From: Isoperla grammatica
Lineage: Eukaryota > Arthropoda > Insecta > Plecoptera > Perlodidae
DNA length: 64,000 nucleotides
Direction: 5' to 3'
Assembly: GCA_945910005.1 (NCBI GenBank)
Contig: OX246741.1
Location: 47,646,239-47,710,238 of the forward strand
This document shows positions 13,301-19,300 of the stretch, piece by piece. A program made the translations under genes and the position numbers. The notes under the pieces were generated by a model. The model was not told the DNA's origin. It made no database searches and worked only from the letters and a program-made list of their open reading frames with translations. Numbering within the stretch: the first letter of the stretch is position 1; each line of letters begins with the position of its first letter.

Positions 13301-16300
13301 TATAATATTTTGTGTGTATGTTCTCCGATGCCATTAAGATAGAATGATGCATGGCCAAGTTCGTATCTATGTAAAAAGTATTTTTTTTCATTAAAACATT
13401 TTTATTTTTTATTTTTTTATAAAAATGTTAGAGGTAAAAAATGTATAGCCATCATAAAAAACACAGGTTCAAAGTGGTGATGCATAATTTCATTGCTTGT
13501 CTGCATAACTTCAAATAACACTTTACAAAAGTTGATTATCTCAATTGGTTCTCATGTAATCGTTTTCCCGGTGTGCATTGTTGTAATAACAACAATGTCA
13601 ATAACAATAGAAATGTAAAAATAAAAAAAAAATAAAAAATTATTTAATAACTTTAGGTAAGTGTTTGGTGTGTTCTACAAGTTTCAGTTTAATTGTTGCC
13701 ATAGAGCTGAAGTTAGGATTTTCAGTGTTGTCCCCCTTTAATAATACAACAAAACCCACTAATTTTGGCCTATAGGTAGAGATGTGTAAATTTCGTATGC
13801 CGCGAAAATGCGAAATGGCACTTAAAGTCACTCTAGAGATGTAGTTTTGCTATTTGTTGGTTATGTAGCCCTATAGCAGTCTTATTTTAAAAAACACAAA
13901 ACGCAAAATCTGCCAAATTTGCCTTATTATGCGAAATACTGTGTTTTTAATCAAAAATTCGCGAAATCCACGATATTTGGTGTCTACATGCGCAATTTCA
14001 CAGTTTCGGAAAATTAATTTGATCAAAATTACAAGATTTACGTACAAAATGTGTTTTAGCTTTGGTACCGCCCACTTTCTTACCAATCGACTTTTATTTC
14101 GATAGTCGATATTTTCCCGTTTCGACTTGCGAGTTTTATGAAGCCACGCCTCCGACCACCAACCCCCTACCCTCCCGCCAAATCATTGGTTTGAAATACC
14201 CAATGGCCAAATCCTACTCAAACGCACGCGCAGGCGCGCAAGCTGAAACCTGAAACTAGGTCACTGACTGATGCGCGTTCAGTTGTGATTTCCTGGAAGC
14301 TGGAAATGCCGCAAATAAGCGTATCAGTGGAGAAGAGAGCTGCCGAATTTAAAAATGATGGATTATATGCCTCTGCTAAAACTTTGTTTTGCAAATGATG
14401 TAATTGCCGTTTAGATCATAATCGTCGAGATACGCTTCTAAAGCATTGTGCTAGTGAAAAACACAGAAGAATACGTGATGCTGCTACAATTAGGTCTATG
14501 ACGACGAGCGTTTCAGGGGCTAGGCCTTCAACGTTGCGACAAATTTCGCTTGAAAAAACGGTCTCTATACTGGATATCACGTCGGCTGTTCAGCAAGGAC
14601 CCGACTCGAGCGTTTGGGACAACCCTTAGGAAAGGTCTGCGCGGCGAACAATTGACCGCAGTTGGCGAAGGGTTTTGGGTAAAAAAAAAAAGTTTTAGCA
14701 CAATGCATACTTTCAAATTGAGAACCGTGCTGAGCAATGTTTGATTCCGTGAATAATTTCAAAGAGCGACACTTGTAATCACGTTATTTAGATTGTTCTG
14801 ATCATTTTCGTTTTTTGTGCGAAGTCAGTATCTTAATTTAAAGAGAACATGATGTTGATGATGTTTTCGGGTTACTTCACTTTTTAGCCAGTGGTGTATT
14901 CCTCAAAAGTTCCCGTACCCTTCCCAACATTAAAAAACATTATATAATAACCCGACACGTTTTTCTCATTACCACTTAACATTATATATTATAAAACACG
15001 TGTTATCTATTTAGTTCGCCATTACAATAATTATATTGCGTGAGCTAACTATTCTTTATTAATGAGTATGGGTGACTCTTCCTTAAATTGTGTTTGAAAT
15101 TGTTCTGAAGTCGAGCTTGAAAATTTGGATGCGACGATTGAAAGTGGGTATTAGCACATGAAAAGAAAGTAAAATTCTAAAGAAGCACCGGCGCTTTGGG
15201 AAACTGATGCATTGTATACAGGTGGCCAAGATTAAGGAATTGAAAGAGGAGCTGACAAGACAGTCCGCACACAGTTCCTGCCTCGTGCACGTGCACATTA
15301 TTGTTTTCAAATCTCCAGGAAACGAAGGCTAGCACAGTGGCCGGGATAATACTGGGTTCAGTTCCCGCGACACGCTGGGCTCCACACAATTCTGTTCTGT
15401 GATTTTGATTTGCCAACTACTTACGAAAGCAGATTTGAATGTTTAATAATATTTTTTTCAATGAGTTGATAAAAGTTGAGGGGGTAGGGGGTTGACGATC
15501 GCCTCATCACCCCCGCCCCAACCCCCTCCCCCACATGTGCGCTACCGTCTATACAATCACAAGTTATAATTTTCAGTAGCTTCAGGTGACATTATATTAT
15601 ATTATGATGTATTATGCGATTCATTGTTCATTAAGTCACAGTTTTCGTATACACCAGTATCACATAGATACAGTTTATGTTAAAATATAAAAAAACGTAC
15701 CCGAACCAAGAATCGAACCCACGATTCGCTGCAATGGAAGCAGGAATAAACCCACTAGACCAACGAGCTACACATGAATAAGGCTTTTAAACATATTATT
15801 ATGAAAACCCCTACATGTATTTTGGATGTGCCCTACATTACATGTATGTGGACGTGGGTGGATGTGTGTGACTAAAAATTGAGCTACAGCTACAATTAAA
15901 AAAGTGGCTATATTGTCTTAGCGTTGCGCGTTCAATGGTACGCTTTTTATAACATTATGATGACGGAAAGCCGAAAACTATTTTTACAATGTTTTGAATA
16001 ACTATTTATAGTCACCCCCAAGTCCCTTTTCCCTCCAAATGAATACATGGGTATGACAGGTTGTAAATAAGTTCTTTTGAGACGTTCGGAGTCCATCCCG
16101 CAGATGGTCGCCAACGATAATTGCTTTGGTGAGGGCTGTTGAAAAAGGTCCCATCCACGAGCTTTGTCGTGCGTGGCCTAGCCTGAGGTGCTGAACAGCC
16201 GATGTGATACGAATTATAGCGCCAAAAGAATAAAAACGGACCGAGATGAGTTCATACTGGAAACGGCTGAGGCATTTTTAAGTGCTAATATTCCTCCCGA

Positions 16301-19300
16301 GAAATTGGATCATCCACAGATACGAGCCTGGATGGCTAAGCATGTTAAGGGTGCCGGGGATATTCCCTCAGCCAATAAAGATATATGTTTGTACCCAAGC
16401 TTGATGAAAAAAAAACAGGCTGATGTGTCTAAAATATATTGTGTAAAACACTGGACCATCAATACATCTTCTTGCATCTGTGGTACTCGATTCGGCTGAT
16501 TCAGCTTCTTGTGCAAAGGCAGTGTTGGATATACTTGCGCAATACGTGTAATTATAAAAAAAACACAAAACACCACTATTTGCCTTTTTAAAAACGAAAT
16601 TCACCTATTTAAAAAAACATTTTTGCACATCTCTACCTATAGGGGTAACTTAGTCAAGCTGAGGGCAAATGGAAGTCAATTCTCAATGGAGACAATAGAC
16701 ATAGGAAAAAACATAACCATTAATTGATAAACATTATGAAATACCAATTAATAAATAGGTAATGATCTATCTTTTTATTCTTTTTCTTCTTTCGAACACC
16801 CAGAGTTGGAACTTATGCCATTCTCTGCAAGGTTTCTATTTATGATAAAACATTTATTACTTTGATCTATTTATAATAATCAATTAATAATAAATAATGT
16901 ATCTATTTTTGATAAAAAATACATTATTTATTAATTATTCATGTAAAATGTATACTTTTTTACAAATAAAGTTCAGTTATTTTTATTATTATTATTGGAT
17001 TGAATGTATCACAATTAGGGATGCACACGATAATCGATATTATCGATCGATAATCTATATTGGTAAAATTTTAGAGAATCGATAATGAAATCTCATTATC
17101 GATAATCGAAAAATCAATAATCACTTGAATGTGGACCGAAATACTTAATTCGTATTTTCCCGCGCTTGGAACTATCTCTCGCTAATACAGCGTGATACCA
17201 CGAACGTTGACGATGATTGTCGAACACGCCCGTTGCCATCCACCAAGGCCATCCACTTCAGTCGGCATTAGATAGTAGATAGTCGGTAGGTCAAGTAGCA
17301 CGCTCACGTCTCGTTTTGATCGCCGCTGTAAGTGTCGAGTTTGTTTTTGTTTTCCTCGCCGCTTCGTTCGCGGCCGCCGTCATATGACCTTTGACTGACA
17401 GTTTAGTGTGTGTGTAGTGTTGCCTAGATTTATTTTTCATAGGCCTAAAACGTATTTTGTTTATACATTCAGACAGAATGCCCCGCAAACTGTTTAATAT
17501 GTCTAATAAACGCATTGTTTGATATCTATGTAGTGTGTGAATGCATAACATAAGCCTTGCCTACACTTTCCTGCTGTAATCCTCACCCGAGGTATTCAAG
17601 GCCAAGCAAGGTCAGCCGGCCATCTGCTGCTGTCACTAGACCCAACGGCAAATGTTCGTTCGGCGCTCGGGCCTTCGCCTGAGCAGGTCTAGGCGGGCAG
17701 TTGGGGGGGGGGGACAAATCGGTCGGCAGGCGCAGAACAAGACGAGATCGGGAATGAGAGCTCTTGTTACGGCTCGCACTTGTCACACGCTTTGAGGTAG
17801 GTTCCGCTTACCTTACCACAAGCTAAAGTTTGATTCGGGAAGTCGGGGGGGGGGGGGGGGGGGGGCGATTGGCAGACGCAGAACGAAGACAAAAGCGACA
17901 GGTATAAGAGCTTGTTTATTTTAATTTTCTATTTTTTTTTTTTTTTTTTTTTTTTTACTAGACGTAATTTGTTTATCAATGTATCGATATTATCGATAAT
18001 ATCGATTCGATAATGGCACTGCCGTTTCGATAATCGATAATGAAATAAGTATCGATGTGCATCCCTAATCACAATCATAAAATCAGGTCAAAACCGGCGT
18101 TAACATGTTATACGGACGGACATAATGTCAAGTATTTCCATATGTCTACCTTATTTAACTTCACTAATCACATGTTACTAGTTTAAACAGTCATCAATCT
18201 CGGCCAAATTATTAATTATAATTATTCTATTTACTCAGCCCCTAGGTAATATGTACACTGTACAGTATTAGGAGCAGCAGAGACAGCCTACAACTAAAAT
18301 CAAATGCGCTAGGGAGGTCACTCTGCACTATCGATACCTACATGCCCAGAATAGGCCTACTTAGAACAACATCGGCTAACTCACGCTACTATTGAACTGA
18401 TCGTCGTCGTCCTCCTCGTGCAACAGTTCTATCTCGAGTCTCGGCTTGGTCGACAGTTTCCTCGCGTTGGCCAACGACGTCTTGGGCTCCCTCTTGGCCG
18501 CGAGCGGGATCCGCTTCAACGTGACCGGCTCCTTGGCCTTACTGGCCGCTGGGAAACACCTGTGGCACAGCCACTGCAGGTCGTCGTTGCACTGCTTGCG
18601 TATGTGCGGCAGGTGGCACAGCTGGTGGTACCCCCGGCCGCACTTGTCGCATTCGATCACCTCGTTGTCCGACCGGGGCTGAGACTTCTTGCAGATGACG
18701 CAGAGGATGTCGGACTTGGGGGACAGCTTCATCAGGTCCTTGAACGAGGACCACTTCTCCGTGTTGTCGCCGAACTTTACCCGACACTTGGCGGATATTA
18801 AATTCACCTGCGGAAGGAATCGAGAACATTGATGCTTAATGTGGCTACGACAAATAGAGTAAATAAATGGGAGTTGGTTAGTTAGTTTCTCCACACCGAC
18901 GGGTGTACAAGGCTGTGTAACTGTAAGCCGAAACATTCCGTCTTTAATGTTATTGCAAATACATGTAATCTCCATCTCAATACGGCTGTCAAACTTCTTT
19001 AAGGTGAGCTAGCTGTTGGTTCCTATAATTCTTTCCCTTTCAATACAAGTAAATAAATAGATCTAAATAAATAGAATAAATGAATCTTTAAGGTGAGCTA
19101 GCTGTTGGTTTCTATAATTCTTTCCATTTCAACACAAGTAAATAAATAGTGTATTGGCCGTTAGAGAGGCAAAGGTGGCCGAGATAATTGATACTATCCC
19201 TACTAAGAACATGCATGGAACATGTACCAATGAATGAAAGGAACAGAAGGATGACAGTTCACCTGAGAAAGTAGATACGCCACATATTGAGAATTAAGAC

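Larger units (their letters stand above)
13777..16635 (+). mobile_element. hAT-type element carrying CGGBP1-like protein remnants
   Basis: TIR TAGAGATGTGTAAA at the left pairs with TTTTGCACATCTCTA at the right, flanked by a perfect 8-bp duplication CCTATAGG (13769-13776, 16636-16643). The 2.86-kb body holds two plus-strand protein remnants (14306-14629 and about 16170-16499) that match the two halves of vertebrate CGGBP1, itself thought to derive from a hAT transposase N-terminal region. The catalytic part of a hAT transposase is not visible, so this copy is probably nonautonomous. Between the remnants lie tRNA-like segments that may be later SINE insertions. Confidence 0.8.

Noticed and set aside
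15327..15395. Second tRNA-like segment (CTAGCACAGTGG ... GGGTTCAGTTCCCG)
   Set aside because: Box-like motifs are too close together for a tRNA; at most a truncated SINE.
15697..15772. Functional tRNA gene (CCA in the anticodon position)
   Set aside because: A- and B-box-like segments are present but the acceptor stem does not pair; treated as a SINE-like relic.
18418..18829. Three other frames over the PHD1 exon
   Set aside because: Shadows of the real minus-strand exon.
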